From Exophiala sp. HKRS030 (lineage: Eukaryota; Ascomycota; Eurotiomycetes; Chaetothyriales; Herpotrichiellaceae), in contig JAHWDD010000007.1 in assembly GCA_023897205.1 (NCBI GenBank), forward strand, positions 3,162,001-3,226,000: DNA of 64,000 bases. The letters run 5' to 3'. Shown here one piece after another: positions 46,567 through 59,700 of this stretch (position 1 is its first letter; every line of letters begins with the position of its first letter). The position numbers and the translations under genes were made by a program. The notes beneath the pieces are model-generated. The model saw only the letters and a list, made by a program, of their open reading frames with translations, was not told the origin of the DNA and did not search any database.

Positions 46567-47396
46567 GATCATGGCAAACCTGTAGCCTGTTTCTCACTGT
46601 TCCCACGCAGCGAACGAACCAACACTGTACCTTCGTATCGTGTAGCTGGGTCCTCAGTGCATGAACTCTCTCTTGCCGAGCCTCACCTCAAATCTCGGGA
46701 GGTCGATTCGATGTCACTCCGAATCCTGACGAGGTATTTGCACAAGAATGCATACCACGAGATCAAAGCCGATCTTCGAGTAGTAGGAGGCATATCTAGC
46801 CCGTCCAAGCTTTCCATCAATCATACGGCAGCATGAAGTGGATGTCCGTGGATGTCCCATCATGTCCCTTTCATTCAAGCTGACATAGCCGGGATTTGAA
46901 ACAGTCACAAATGTGCCATACTCCAACACAGTGGTCTGATCTTCATCAGAGTCACTACAATCAAACATAGCTTGGGCCCAGAAGTAAATCAATCGAACTT
47001 CCGGCGAAGTGGTCCATAGGGATGGATATGAGGAGGCAAGAGGGCGAACAGGGTCTACGTGAAAGTCGAGCATATTTTCGTATGCCTTACGTTGGTGCTC
47101 TGTCGGAAGAGGACTCTAGCTTCAGAGATCCCCCCCGGTGCTATTGGCAAATCCAATTCAATCATTAGTTCTACAATACATTGAGCTACTGCCTTGCTCA
47201 TAGCAAAGAGCAAATCTAGAAATTACGTGTCTACCTACTCGATATATGTGTTGGTGTGGTCGTTGCAAGTAATGTCCCACGTGACTTGTACTTGCGGCGC
47301 CAAGATATTAGTTGGGGAAGTGACAGAATGAGTTCTGTTGCCATTATTTACATACCTTTTGTCTTGCAAGTTTGTTGACATACTCAAGATGTTGCC
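46567..47396. other. Interval between the Clr5 gene and CLP1
   Basis: It should hold the Clr5-gene terminator and the CLP1 promoter. A minus-strand frame of 119 codons (46714-47073, starting MLDFHVDPVRPL) has protein-like text (PSLWTTSPEVRLIYFWAQAM) but I do not recognise it, and it could be chance or a relic. Confidence 0.4.
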
Positions 47397-49003
47397 ATGT
47401 CGCTACCTGGCTTGCCTGGTCTTGGGCTAGATGAGCCAGAAGAAACCCAGGTAGTGGAGACAACTCAGCATGATCTAGGCAAGGAGAACGAGTGGCGGTT
47501 TGAAGTTGCCGTGGGAAAGTATGCACAGGTCAAGGTATGCTCTCATGAATATAGCCAGATCTTCCAATCCTTGCCCGACCCTGACGACACGAAATTTAGA
47601 TCTTGACCGGAACAGCGGAACTCTTCGGCACTGAATTAGTCGCAGGAAACACCTATACCTTTACCGGCGCAAAGGCCGCAATTTACACCTGGCATGGCTG
47701 CTCTTTCGAGGTCAGCGGCGACGCTCTGCAGAGTGAATATACCGCTGAAGAGTCTCCCATGCACGAGTACATCAACGTACACTTTGCTATCGACGCATTG
47801 AGAGACAAGGCAAAAGCAAATGGAAGGCTCGGCCCTAGAGTCTTGATCGTGGGACCAGAGGACGCAGGCAAGAGCTCTCTCGCAAAGATCCTGACAGGGT
47901 ATGCGCAGAGGTCTGCGCGATCTCCGGTCGTGGTCAGTCTCGACGTCAAAGAAGGTGTCATGAGTATCCCGGGCACGATCACGGCAACTGTATTCAAGAC
48001 ACTCATGGACGTCGAAGAAGGATGGGGTGCCGCACCGATGAGTGGCCCCAATGGCATCATCCCCGTCAAACTTCCCCTGGTCTACTTTTTCGGCAGTTCC
48101 AAGCCACAAGAGAAGGATGGAAAGGTGTACAAAGCCCAAATCAGCCGACTTGCACTGGCTGTCGCTGGCCGCACAGCACAAGATCCAGAGACTCGAGAGA
48201 GCGGACTGATCATCGATACTCCTGGAGTCCTAGCCTCTCCTAAATTCAGCACTATCGGCTACGATATTATTCAGACTATTGTTTCGGAATTTGCAGTCTC
48301 AGCCATCATCTGCCTAGGGTCTGAAAGGCTGTACAGCGACATGGTTAAGCGCTTCGATGGACAAGCCACCTCATCTCGGGTGACGACGTCGGCTCAAGAG
48401 ACGATCGCTGTTGTCAAACTGAACAAGTCAGGAGGCTGCGTGGACAGGGATGAGGCGTACATGCAGGCTCTACGGGCAGCACAGATCAAGACATACTTCT
48501 ACGGTAACCCACGACTCAGCAATGGAATATCGCTGCAACCTCGGCAGCAACAGGTCGATTTTTCGAGCCTGACAGTCTGGCGTAGAATTTCTTCAACGCC
48601 AGATCCATCATCAGGCGTCGCCGGGACAGGTCACGACCTCGACGACGATGACGAAGAATCGTTTCTCCCAGGCGGTCTCGACGATGGGTCATCGACGCTC
48701 AACAACAATAACAATCAGGCCGCGGGTTTCAAGGTCGCGCTGCCTGCATCACAGATCTACGAGAGGATGACTGCCCCGATAGCTGCGATGCGACAGTCCA
48801 TCTTGGCCGTGCTGAACTGCGAACCCGAGGCCGAGCAGGAAGTCGTTCGAGACGCCAGCGTCATGGGTTTCCTATATGTCACTGATACGGACGAGGCGAG
48901 ACGCAGAATCAGCTTACTGAGTCCTGTTGCAGGGCGTGTCCCTAATCGTGCTATCGTTTGGGCTGGTTGGCCCGAGAGCGTTCTGGGCCTGGATCGATTG
49001 TGA
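47397..49003 (+). CDS. clp1: CLP1, polynucleotide kinase-like mRNA cleavage factor subunit
   Basis: CLP1 is a subunit of the mRNA 3'-end cleavage factor (CF IA in yeast), binding ATP and contacting PCF11. Exon 1 (47397-47534) encodes 46 residues, MSLPGLPGLGLDEPEETQVV onward. After a 65-nt intron, exon 2 (47600-49003) begins ILTGTAELFGTELVAGNTY. The total is 513 residues. The P-loop GPEDAGKSSLAK lies near residues 130-141. PLVYFFGSSKPQEKDGKVY, GLIIDTPGV and a central VSAIICLGSERLYSDMVKRF follow. The C-terminal domain contains an Asp- and Asn-rich insert (DDDDEESFLPGGLDDGSS; NNNNN). YVTDTDEARRRISLLSPVAG and VWAGWPESVLG close the protein. Whether it keeps RNA 5'-kinase activity cannot be told here. 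The frame is intact. Confidence 0.93.
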
Positions 49004-49231
49004 TAAGGAAGCCGGAAAAGTGCTGTTTAGGGGGGGAATCAAAATTATGGTGTGTAGCAACAAGGGCAAAGGATAAGGGACGGTTTCATGGCACACTCCC
49101 GGTACGGATCCTGCGGGCTGACCGCATAGACATGAGTTTCAGCAAAGTCAATCTATTTGCGACGTTAAGATTGCTAGAGACCTGTAGGAAAACACCCCTT
49201 AGAACATGATCGGGTTTAAATCCCGAAAAAT

Positions 49232-50427
49232 CTAGGCCAGCAACTCATTCAGAATCGCGACCAGACTCCTGATTCCGCGAAGTGCGTTCTCGTCGGGTCC
49301 CTGTCCCGGAGTCCACGAGGCATGCGCAAAGTCGATGATTCTGGCCTCGAGAACCTTTTGCGGAACGATTTCTTCGCCGTCTTCGTCCAGTGCAGGCTCG
49401 TCTTCGTCATCTTCAGTAGCAGGTGTCTCTTGTTCAAGTTTGAGGCCTGTCTCAAGAGCTTCGTCGTCGCCTTCGTAGACGAACAGGACGCTGGCGGAGT
49501 ACATCCTGCTCTCTTCGTTCTCCAGCACGTATTGCAGGCTTTGCAACCCTCGCAGGATGCGTCTGGCAATCAACTCGCCGCGTGGCTTTTTGAATGCGTA
49601 TTTGCCTGTTGTGCTGTCCTTCTCTGCGCCGCCAAGGTAGGTGGTGAAGGCATCGATGACGTTGTCCTTGTTGAAGGCTCGTCCGTAGTTCTTGTCGTAA
49701 GATCGATAGCCGTCCTTCAGCTCGACATTCTTCTCGGGCTGTTCGTTCGTTTCTGCGGTGGTGGCAGCTTCATCGCCGATGTAGACCTTCATTCCGGCAA
49801 CACGAAAGCCCAGGCTTCCACTGGTTGTCTGTTCGGCGACTTCGTCGAGTTTCCTCCTCTTGGACACAGGGGCATCATCATCCCAGAGCCTCGCACCAAG
49901 TTTCACGTCCAATACATTCGGATATTGGAACCCGCTAGTCGCATTCTCCAGCACGATGGCCAGACCTGTGCTTAGTTTCTTGCCGCCTGAGGGCTTCCAC
50001 GTCGCGCGCTTGAGCAGGCCAGGAGTGGGTTCTGTGGCTGTAGAATCGATGGACTCTGAAGGTGGCGCAATGACACCGTTAACAGCTTGATCGAGGAGCG
50101 GAGCAACAGAGTCCTGGTCGGAATGTTGATTGAGAGCACCGACAAAGGTGGGCATGTGGGCTAGGAACAGCGGGTGGTCTTTGGCGGACTCGTAGAAGTC
50201 GATTTCGGCCTGCACGCACGGTTTGATCAGGAGCGACCCTGAGGCATTAGAGGATATGCCTTGACTGGGAACAGAGACATCGCGGGTTAGCACTAGTCTA
50301 GAGTCTGCGGCACGAGGGAAGGGGGGAAGCCAACAACATACTGCCCAGCAGCACCATGTTCGAACGAAACCAACTCGGATTCTGTAGGCAAAGCCGCCAG
50401 CTTCTTAGACGGGCGCTTGTCCTCCAT
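49232..50427 (-). CDS. arg82: Inositol polyphosphate multikinase (IPK2/ARG82 family)
   Basis: This enzyme phosphorylates inositol trisphosphate and tetrakisphosphate in the nucleus and supports inositol pyrophosphate synthesis. Exon 1 (50342-50427) reads MEDKRPSKKLAALPTESELV. A 77-nt intron (50265-50341) follows, then exon 2 (49232-50264). The product is 372 residues. The signature P-x3-D-x-K-x-G is at residues 144-152 (PNVLDVKLG). IKPC and EIDFYE mark the N-lobe and GFRVAGMKVY the start of the substrate-side region. ARIIDFAHASW near the end carries the metal-binding Asp. An acidic insert (EDDEDEPALDEDGEE) precedes it, as in other fungal members. It is divergent from ARB1. The frame is intact. 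Confidence 0.92.
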
Positions 50428-51306
50428 GTGGTTGCGGGCTCAGTTTTGATCGTTGAGCGATGATGGAAAGGAAGGTAGCGGTGAAGTGACTTGTGAGAAG
50501 GGAAGCCTGGGCATGTGGACTAATCGGGTAGCTTTATATCTAAGTCAGCCGTGCCTTGTCGTGGGCGAGGAGAGCATACCAGATCAGGTAGACAGACGGC
50601 AGACGAACTTACAGGCAAGAGCAGCAGCTGATGCCGGATGGTCTATTCCTTGGATAAAATCATGGTTATCCTATCGATCAGTAGTGGTCTCCCCGCTAGG
50701 ATGCCTAAGTACTTTTACGACGGTGGGGGCGGGGCGGCTCAAGAGTGTACGGAGTGAAGGCTTGGAGTCTTTCCCTCAAAGGTCGAGGCTCGACGCTTAT
50801 TGAAGGGACCTCAGAAATCATCTCTCCACAAAAACCTTGTGGCCAAAATGCTCGGTCCTCTCGTCCCGGAGGCGTAGTAGTATTGATTAAAAGCACGAAA
50901 TTCACATCTCAGCCTTGTGCCACTTCGTATGCAGGTATTGACATGGATCTCTCCAAGTAGCCAACCATATCGGCAACAAGAAGATGCGGCACTTGATCTC
51001 AAGTGACACAAGAGTGACACAAAAGAGGCCCTGCATGTCCTGTGGATATACATATCAACTCTCACGTGTCTTGAATATCCGACTGATTCTTTCTCAGATC
51101 GACAGATTTGTCTTTCCATCTCAGACAGTGAAGTTGATATTGGGTCGCACTTTCCACTTTCTACCTTCCACTTTGCACTTTGCTCATCGCTCCTGCTTGT
51201 TCCTGTCCTATTTGATTAACCCCGCCTTCCTGGGAGTTTCCTCAATGTAGCACCTTCCTCTCCTTCTCGTGTCTCACAACAACCGAACTATCAATCTTAC
51301 TGTCTC
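50428..51306. promoter_or_regulatory. Divergent promoter region of IPMK and ARB1
   Basis: 879 bp between two start codons. TACGGAGT occurs at 50748-50755. T/C-rich text at about 51150-51305 (CTTTCTACCTTCCACTTTGC) is the likely ARB1 leader. No gene is seen; ORFs here are short. Confidence 0.5.
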
Positions 51307-52920
51307 TTGGTCACCATGTCGCAACATAGCCTCAGTGGCCAGGCCGGAGACCTGCAACCCCAGAAGAATGATGGACTTCCGTTGAGACCAACGGCCAGTG
51401 CTGAGCTTGCAAACGGTGCTTCGGCTGATCCGACCGACGAACATCAGGTTATCCTACCCCAGGATGATCTCGGCGCGGATGACGAGGATAAACAGGAACG
51501 TGATTACGGCATTGCATCTAATCTTCCACCCGCCGACCCACAAAAGAAGAAAAAGAAGAAAAAGAAGACCAAACCTGCCAGCAAGCGCGGACTTGGTGCG
51601 CCAACAGGCTTTGAGGACTTCTTCGCTGACACTCCCCCTACCCCAGAGGAGCACTCTGCCGAAAAGGATCTGTACCATACTTCGGTCCACTTCATCGACC
51701 GCATCCTCACTGCCATAGCCCGGTTCGAGCGAACTCGGAAACTCACTCCTGAGCGACGTGATATACTCTACAAATATCTGACCTATGGTGGAGTTGAGGT
51801 TGGTCCCAATTCCTTCCAAGGTGGAAAGGATCTTTCCAGCATGGACAAGTCGACCATCCAGCAAATACTCAGCAATGCTTCCATCACTGAAGAGAAACGT
51901 AACCTCGATACCGATACCAGTACCTGGACGGTCGACTTTCTTACCTGCATGAAAGGTTTCTTGTCCCGAAACGCTTCTAACCTCGTCAGACTGGGATTTG
52001 AACAACGCAGCGATGTCGAACTGGTCACCACTACCCTTGAGCGCTTCCTAGACTACCTCTTACAGCACGATGTCTGCATTGAATACCAGGCAGAGGTCCT
52101 AGCAACGCGCAACTTCTGCCGCGAAGCTACATCGGAGCTCTGGGATATGGCACAAGCCACTCGAAGACTTCCCGGCGAGTTCAACATCGCCTGCTCAACC
52201 TTGTTCAATGGCAGCTATGCCGACCGCTTCGACGGAGAGACCTGGTGGGGTCTTGACGAGGTCGCAGAAACAGAACCTGTCTTTGTTGGCTTGAAACCCG
52301 AAGAAGCGAATCAAATACTTCACTTCGGGGTTTCAGGCGCTGCGACCGAAGACGTTTTTACACACTACCTAGCAGCGGTCAACGGAACCCAGACTCTCGA
52401 GGTTGTCGCAGTACTGGAATGCACAGGATTTGAAATTACCCGTATCGAAGCCCCTTCCAAAGAATGCATTCAGATCTATTCACAACACTCAACCCACTTT
52501 CGACCTGTTGGTCGTGTTTACGCGAAACCATGGGCCAATCTCGAAGCCGCTCCAGAAGACTTGACAGTGGCCGAGCAAGAAGAGATTGCCCAAAATCAAC
52601 CCCAATCTAACAAAAACGATGCAGAGTATATCTTCTTCATCGAATCGATTCTCCAGAGCTATCTCCGTGTCGGCATGAAGCTTGAAGCTACGGTTCGTTT
52701 ACTTAATTGCGGCATCATGTTTTTTGACGATGTCCTCAGTGTACATCCGACATTTGACGTGTACCTACCCAATGAAATGGTTGGCGGCTGGAAGAAACCA
52801 AGACCAGTGAAGGGAGCGTTCGATTATGAAAGCGAGGTGGATGATGACGATGGTGAAGCTGAGGGAGTGGAAGATGGTCAAGAGCAGACTGAGAAGCGAG
52901 TCGCAAGCCAGAAGAACTAG
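51307..52920 (+). CDS. arb1: Argonaute siRNA chaperone complex subunit ARB1
   Basis: ARB1 with ARB2 holds Argonaute loaded with double-stranded siRNA and is needed for heterochromatin in fission yeast. It is a single exon of up to 537 residues. The second in-frame ATG (MSQH, three codons later) may be the real start. The N-terminus is low-complexity and has a run of eight Lys near residues 80-87, a nuclear-signal candidate. The Arb1 domain begins GAPTGFEDFFADTPPTPEEH and continues FIDRILTAIARFERTRKLTP, YKYLTYGGVEVGPNSFQGG, FLSRNASNLV and CIEYQAEVLATRNFCREA, ending MVGGWKKPRPVKGAFDYE. The tail is acidic. The presence of ARB1 suggests an RNAi-linked silencing pathway in this fungus. The frame is intact. 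Confidence 0.92.
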   Translation: MVTMSQHSLSGQAGDLQPQKNDGLPLRPTASAELANGASADPTDEHQVILPQDDLGADDEDKQERDYGIASNLPPADPQKKKKKKKKTKPASKRGLGAPTGFEDFFADTPPTPEEHSAEKDLYHTSVHFIDRILTAIARFERTRKLTPERRDILYKYLTYGGVEVGPNSFQGGKDLSSMDKSTIQQILSNASITEEKRNLDTDTSTWTVDFLTCMKGFLSRNASNLVRLGFEQRSDVELVTTTLERFLDYLLQHDVCIEYQAEVLATRNFCREATSELWDMAQATRRLPGEFNIACSTLFNGSYADRFDGETWWGLDEVAETEPVFVGLKPEEANQILHFGVSGAATEDVFTHYLAAVNGTQTLEVVAVLECTGFEITRIEAPSKECIQIYSQHSTHFRPVGRVYAKPWANLEAAPEDLTVAEQEEIAQNQPQSNKNDAEYIFFIESILQSYLRVGMKLEATVRLLNCGIMFFDDVLSVHPTFDVYLPNEMVGGWKKPRPVKGAFDYESEVDDDDGEAEGVEDGQEQTEKRVASQKN

Positions 52921-53799
52921 GCAAGGTTCGAGGAAAGGAACCCCATTGTTCAACTCTAATAGATCGGGAAGAGGAGACTTCACATTATTCGACGCCTCAG
53001 CACTCTCTCCTGCAGTGGGTGGTTTGGAATTGCAGGGGCAGCCAATGCTTTGCTAATCAGTTCCAGCATGGGTCCTTCCGCTTGACAGAGACTCGATCAA
53101 CACGCTTACAGAGATTTGCGAAGGTATCGTCGAAGGGAGACCAAGTCTGGAACATGACATCGAGATGTCCTCGGATGTTACGGGCAGTCATTTTGCTCAT
53201 CTCACCTCTTTCCGCCTTCTACTGGACTCTCCGTGAATGGGAAGTGGATTGGCGCTTACTCCAGTAGATTGTCGACAAGTCACGACTAATCTCGAAGTAT
53301 CATGAACCAGAAACAATGATGTTTAGGACAGAGCAAACTATGGATTCCGCCAACTAATGGGCAATATACACAAGTTTTGTCCCTGGTTCTCACCTGAAAT
53401 AACACTCAAAGTATTCAATTATCTAAATGCTCTTGGCTGCCCTGACAGCAAGAGGCGCGTCCTGACGCAATGTCATCGTACTTTTTTGTATCTATATGAC
53501 TGAAACCAAGATTGAAAAGCGTGAAAAGAAAAATCGTTCCCCACCAAATCGTATTCACACATTGCACTGTGATCCACACGAACCGACATGCTCGCGTTCC
53601 AATCGTCGTATCAAATCAAGAAAACCCAACCCCTTTTCACAAGCTGGCGTATGTGCAATCCACCCCGACCCTTCCTCGGGGCTTATCAATCGTACCACCA
53701 ATTCCAGGGCATGATATCAATAAAAAAGGGGAACGCGACAGAGACATGGCATGGGTTGAGCTCAACTCTGCCAACGTGAGAAAGAGGCCAACTCGGCTC
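52921..53799. other. Convergent interval between ARB1 and FMP27
   Basis: 879 bp tail to tail. No gene is supported. The frames at 53496-53835 are shadows of FMP27's end or random. It should contain both terminators. Confidence 0.5.
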
Positions 53800-56700
53800 T
53801 CAACTCAGGCGATTCAAGACCTTTTTCCCCAATAGCAGAACGCTCTTCTTCCTGGATCCCTCAGGATCACTTTCGACCCCGGCGCTGTCATCGTGAGAAC
53901 CGTGACTCGAGTGGTGGTGGTGATGAGGGCTGTGGTTGCTGCTCTTGTCTTTCTCTTTCTCTCTGTCCTTGTCCTTGTCCTTTTCTCGGTCACGGTCTGC
54001 AGCGGCAGTAGCGGCTGCTGCGTTGTTGTTGTTGGCAGTATCACTACCGCTTTTCCCAAGACTTAATGGTCCGAAGTGGACTCCTCGTTTGACCGCATCG
54101 CCGGAGAAATGTCGTCCGATGGTGTCTTTGAGTAAACTCCTCGATCCACTAGCTGTGCTGGGTCGTTTGGTAGGGTCAAGACTGGGTGATCGTTCGCTGC
54201 GCGTTGACGCATTGAAAGTCGATGATTTTGAGGATGGCACAACTGTCGAACTCGGTACGCTTCTTGGCGGACCGGCCCCGAGTGATGGCGACATGTTGTT
54301 GATGCCGCCAGACCAGCTCCCACTACGAAGTAGGAGACCACCAAATCCGCCATTTTGCGGATCATTGCCTGTTATTGGTGATTGGAACGAGATGCCACTG
54401 GACTCAAAGTCATCATCTTTGCTGTCCTGCGAAAATGAGTACAGTGACGTATTTTCACTAGTGTCAAGGACAAGATTGGCGTCAGAGCTGCTCAACGTTG
54501 AATTGTGTGCTAGGTCTTTGAGCTTCTCGATTTGTTTCTTCGATGGACGGTGATGTGAGAATTTGTTGCCAATGATGGCGCCAGTATGTGAGATGAGAGC
54601 GCGAATGACATCCTTCTTCAGTCGAAGAGCAAGGTCAAGATTTGACCATGTTTTGTTGCGATATTCCAAGGTAGGCATGCGGAAAACAAAGTCATGGAGG
54701 TCCTCAAAGTTCCGGTCACTTTTGCCCTTGTAACTAAGGCAAATTACAAAGCTGTCCAGCTTTACATGAGCGAGAGTCATGTAATTTGAAGCGCGCGACA
54801 TCATCTGTGTCAGATCGTCAGGCACCTTTTCCTTCTTATGCCTGCCACCATGTTCTCTGCTAGAGGTGCGTTGTAACCCGTTTCTTTTCTTCTCTTCGCT
54901 ACTGCCTAAACCTATCAGGCTTGTTGTCGAAGCGTCGGTTTTCTTGTTGGAGCGGAGACTGCTAGCGGAAGATTTACGTGCGGGACCATGATTGAGCGGC
55001 CCCAATGCAGCAGCTCGTGCGCTCGTGGCAGTAGTGCCGGAAGTGTTGAAGTGCTTGAAAAATTTGTGATGGTCACCAGATATGCCGAGACCCTTTTTGC
55101 CATGTGAGGATGAAGTAGTGGGGCGGGAGTAATTGAGATTATATGTAGGCTTCAATCTTCTTGCAATAGCCCTGGTGAGGTATCACGTCTGGCTTCTAGG
55201 CTTGTTGATGGACGAGGGGCCTCTGGCATCAAAATGGCACGTGCTTCTCTCAATTCAGGATCGTCATCAATATCATCCAGAGGTTGCATGTGTTTGACCA
55301 TGAGGGGCGAAAAGTTGCCGTCTTCAAATGCATTGGAGCCAACTCCAGGAAAGATGTATTCGAAGAGCTTCTTGCTCAGGTCGCGTTCGAGCTGAACCTT
55401 TAGCGGAAAGACTGTGACATGGAATTGCTCCAGCACCGGAATTCCAGCGATGGCTTCGAGCATATACCAGTGCACTTGGACCATTTTCCGGACTTCGAGA
55501 GTACTAGGCCGCCTATCTGTTTCAAAATAAGGGCCAATGATCTCCGGATAAATGGCGTTCTGTAACAAGTTCCAGCCTCGGATATGCTCGATCTCAAGCG
55601 CGTTATGATTTGAGCCATCACTGTTGTCAATGCGCTCGTATGCAGCTTTACCAAGCTGGAATTCAAGTAAAGGATCATCCTTGTCTCGCATCAGATGCCA
55701 CACAATTTCGGAAGCGCTGAGATACCAACGTAAGAGCCCACTTGATTGGTTGGACTTTCGGTCATCGTTTTTCTGTTGCGAAGTGTTGATTGCTTTCATA
55801 ATGAAGAACAATTCGTCCTCGCAGTTGGCTAGATCTTTTTCCAAGCTAATCCGATCTTGCCATCCTTGTTTGTCGAGATATTTGGCATTGATTTGGAAGT
55901 GTAGTTTGATATCTTCAAGTTGCCGGATACGTTCTTGAAGGCTTTCCGCCATTTCGGGAGCTCCTCTCAAATCACTAAAATCAGACGCAAGCATGATCTT
56001 CTCCAGTCTTTCACTCCGGGTCTTTTCCAGAGGTTCACTGTAGAGAAGAAGATCCAGAACGATGATGTACAGTGCGTAGTATTGTGCAGAGTCGCACCGC
56101 ACGCGGATGCGAGGAAAATCAACCCAGAGATGATCAATCCGGGTCTCCTTGCGAGATGGATGTTTAACTTCTCCTGTCTCGTTGCTCTCAACCTCTTCGT
56201 TGTACTTCAGTCGAAGTGGGTTATATTTCTCATAGCGCAAGCTTGCTGACGTCTTCTGGATGACTCTTTGGAAGCCGAACGGATCAAGGTGGAAGTCAAA
56301 CATGGCCTCTAAAGATACCCATGGAGGCCATAAAGAACCAGGAGCATTACCGTAGCGATTCCCCGAGTACAGATGATGGTATTTAGCCAAGGTCTTCTGC
56401 GACGCAACGAAGAACTGGGCTCCATCCATGTCCAGTGCAAAACGACGTTGTACTAGGCCACTGACGTCGTCTGACATTCGCTCTTTATCCATGATTGAGA
56501 CAACCTTGAGCTGCATACCTTTGGCAGACACAAGAGCCACTGATCTGGTGTTTTTCTCACTTTGTAGTTGGATCTGCGGTGCCACCAAGCGGATGTGATA
56601 GGCATTCATGGCCTGGAAATTTTCGGAAATGTTCTCGCTGGCTTCACTGGAGATGGATGCCGGTCGATCAGAAAAGCTTTCCGTTTTGTTAGACTTGTCG

Positions 56701-59700
56701 TCATTTTCGACATCGCCCGCATGCACAAATCGTTTGGCATCGTTCAGAAGCTGATTTATTCTGTCCTCGATCACCGAGTCTTCATCTTTCTCCTCGGATG
56801 GAGAAATGACACTCGGGGTTGCCGGGACAGGTAGGTCCTGTTTGCGATCCTGTTTGCGACGTAGCTCCTTGGCTTTCCCTTGTTCGTCCACTATGTCGAG
56901 GATAAACTTGACAGCACGCCGAGACATATAGTAAATAAAGCCCGCCGTTGACTGACTTGATGGCTATATCGCAAGATGATGTTTCGTAGCGAATTATTCC
57001 ACTTCAGCTGGACATTATGAATGATGAAGCGGTTGTTAAAGTCACTCGCGAACTCATCGTGAGTTGCCGAATACAAGCCATCAATATCCACATGAGAAGT
57101 GGACTGTCCATTGCCCTCGACGTTCGTTGTTGAGGTGGCCGTGCTACCATGCCTCGTGTTGCCATTCTGCTCGGGAATCTCGCCTGGATTCACATGACCT
57201 GAGAGTCGACGAAGTCCATGTTCCAAGAACTTTCGCTTGCTCTCAAGCTCCTTGTGCTGTGCAAGGAGACTGTCATGCTTGAGTTTGATGCTTTCGTCGT
57301 GGTCACCATCACGTACCAACCGAAGTTCATGCTCCACCATCAATTTGGTATGGGCTTGTAATTTCTCTTCAAGATCATGAAGGCGGTCCTCAATCAATCT
57401 CATCTGCACCGTTCGAGGATCATTGTTCCTGGACATGACACAGATATGAGTATTCTCGTCGCCGAACGGGCTTGATCGGGAATGGTCTCCCTGGATAGCG
57501 TTTCCATGATCGGTCTGACGGAAATATGTGAATCGTGGTGTAAAAGCCAAAGGCAGAATCTTAGTCTCGGGATTTGACTCAGCTGGAAGCACCCAGTCTA
57601 GCTCAACAAAGTCATCCATGTCTATCCAGGAGAAATCATGGTCGGGGATGGTAAACTGAGACATGTCGACATTGAGTGCAGGCTCTTGGAAAGAAGAAAG
57701 CATCTCGTCGGTCGCTTTTTGTAAATCTGCGGCAGAAGTGCCGCCGATACTGGCGGCGACAGCTCTCAGATCAGCACGAACAAAGTCAACTTCAGCTCTG
57801 TTGATCTTCATCGCACTAGTCCGCATCTGCTCGGACTTGCCTTTAGCCATTGTATCAAAATATTCACGTCGCTGATGGAGATCAAACATGAAGCTGTCAA
57901 TCTTGATTTTCAAGCCCGTGGCAGACACAATATCTTCTTGATAGTCCTCCGCATCCTTGTGCTTGTAGACGTGGGCTAAGAACAGTGGCGATAAAAGCAA
58001 GCCGTATTTGATAGTTGCGAGGTGTCTTCCGAATTTCTTACTGGATTTGTCTGGCCCTTTCCATAATGGTCCTTGTCGAATTGGTAGAGACATAATGCCT
58101 GAAAAGAGCGACCACCAATTGAAGAAATGGGTGAAAAACCTCGGACTGAGGTGAACACTGTTATAGCTCTCCGACGGTACCAGACTATTGCTAAGCCAAT
58201 CTCGATCAGCAGGGGCTGCCAGAGCGACAGAGAGGTGAATATGGTGGCTTCGAAAACCACGAAATGCATCGTAAGTGCTGAGATCGACGTCGTGCATTTG
58301 GATGGGATTTTTCAACACCACATTATAATGCGGTTCGAAATGTGACGATCGACCACCATTTTCTAGATCTCGCTCAAATACCAGTCCGGCAGTCCATTGA
58401 ACGTTTCCAGAGACTTTCATGATTACCTTTTTGAAGATAGCTGCATTCTTTTGTGAACTGCTGCTTGACATACTATCCGTGTCATGACCAGCTTTTTGCT
58501 CTGGCGAATTGCGAGCCTCATGACTGTAATCAGGTATCGCAAGTACATACTCTCCGCTCCTGACGGTCATGAATTGACGCGGATCATCACTTGAATGTAT
58601 GGACCACTGCACATCACTGCGCCAGCACATGACAAAACCTGCACCATAACCCGTCACGACATATGGATCGCGGGAACCCTTGAGTCGCAATTGTAGATCT
58701 CCATCACCTTTCCAATTCACAGTCAAACGCGAGTGGAAGCTGAGTCGTATCTTGTCCCAGAAGCCTACACGTTCAGACGGGTCAATTTCAGGCTTCGTGA
58801 AGCCCTCGATGATCAGCATCATGTCCTGTATTACGGGCTGATAAGACGTTCCCCACGAAATGGCGGTTGGTAGGCTGGTGTTGACATCTATGACCGATTT
58901 TGAAAACGTCTTGACAGGGGACACCGTCCGCCGCACATCGACGGCGAAGCCAGGTATAGCATCACCGTCGACATTATGTTGACCTTTGGGAACTATGTCA
59001 ACTTTGATATGTCTTGTCGACTGGTCGTCCCGAAATTCTTCGGCAATCACAAAGTCGGAGCGAAAGGACCAGCTGGGAAGGCGAGGAGGTTGACCAGGCC
59101 TTATTGCCGGGATATGTAGAAGATTTAATGGATAGTCTCGCAAGAGAACGCGAGCCTCGCCCATGTCAAGGGCCAGGCTGACGGGAATCAACAATGCGTA
59201 TTCCGTGTCATAGGGCATTCCTTTACCTATCTCATGCAGAAACTTTGGTAGATCAGCGAGCGGAAATGAGGGCTTGTCGACAACAAGATGCAAGTCGCTG
59301 ATGATGACAGTCATAAGTCCAGGTCGATTGGGAACTCCAAGAATAATTTCTTCGCCATCGTAATCGGAAGGCGGTATGTCGGCCCAGTAAACATTTCTCG
59401 AATACTTTTGATGGTATTATTCTGAAGTTGCGTCATCCAGTCAATCCTTCGTTTCCAACTTCTGGAATTGTGCTCTTGAAGCCTATCCCATGCCTCACTC
59501 GCTTGGAGCTTTGAGCTGTTAGTTAGAGCACACACACCGTCTCGGTCATAGCGTATCCGACCCGAGTGTCTTCCGCGCCTTCCTCTCGACGTGGATCTCT
59601 TTCGTGGAGTGGGGCTTGCGTCAGCACTCCTCGATCGACGTGGACCGGTTTCATACGTGCTATTGGGAGAAGTTCGACGGCTCGAATGCGTTCGATATCT

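Noticed and set aside
46880..46895. TTTCAAATCCCGGCTA, resembling a tRNA 3' half
   Set aside because: No matching T-stem, D-arm or anticodon arm is found upstream on the minus strand.
49322..49975. 217-codon plus-strand frame
   Set aside because: It is antisense to the conserved IPMK coding sequence and is explained by its codon pattern.
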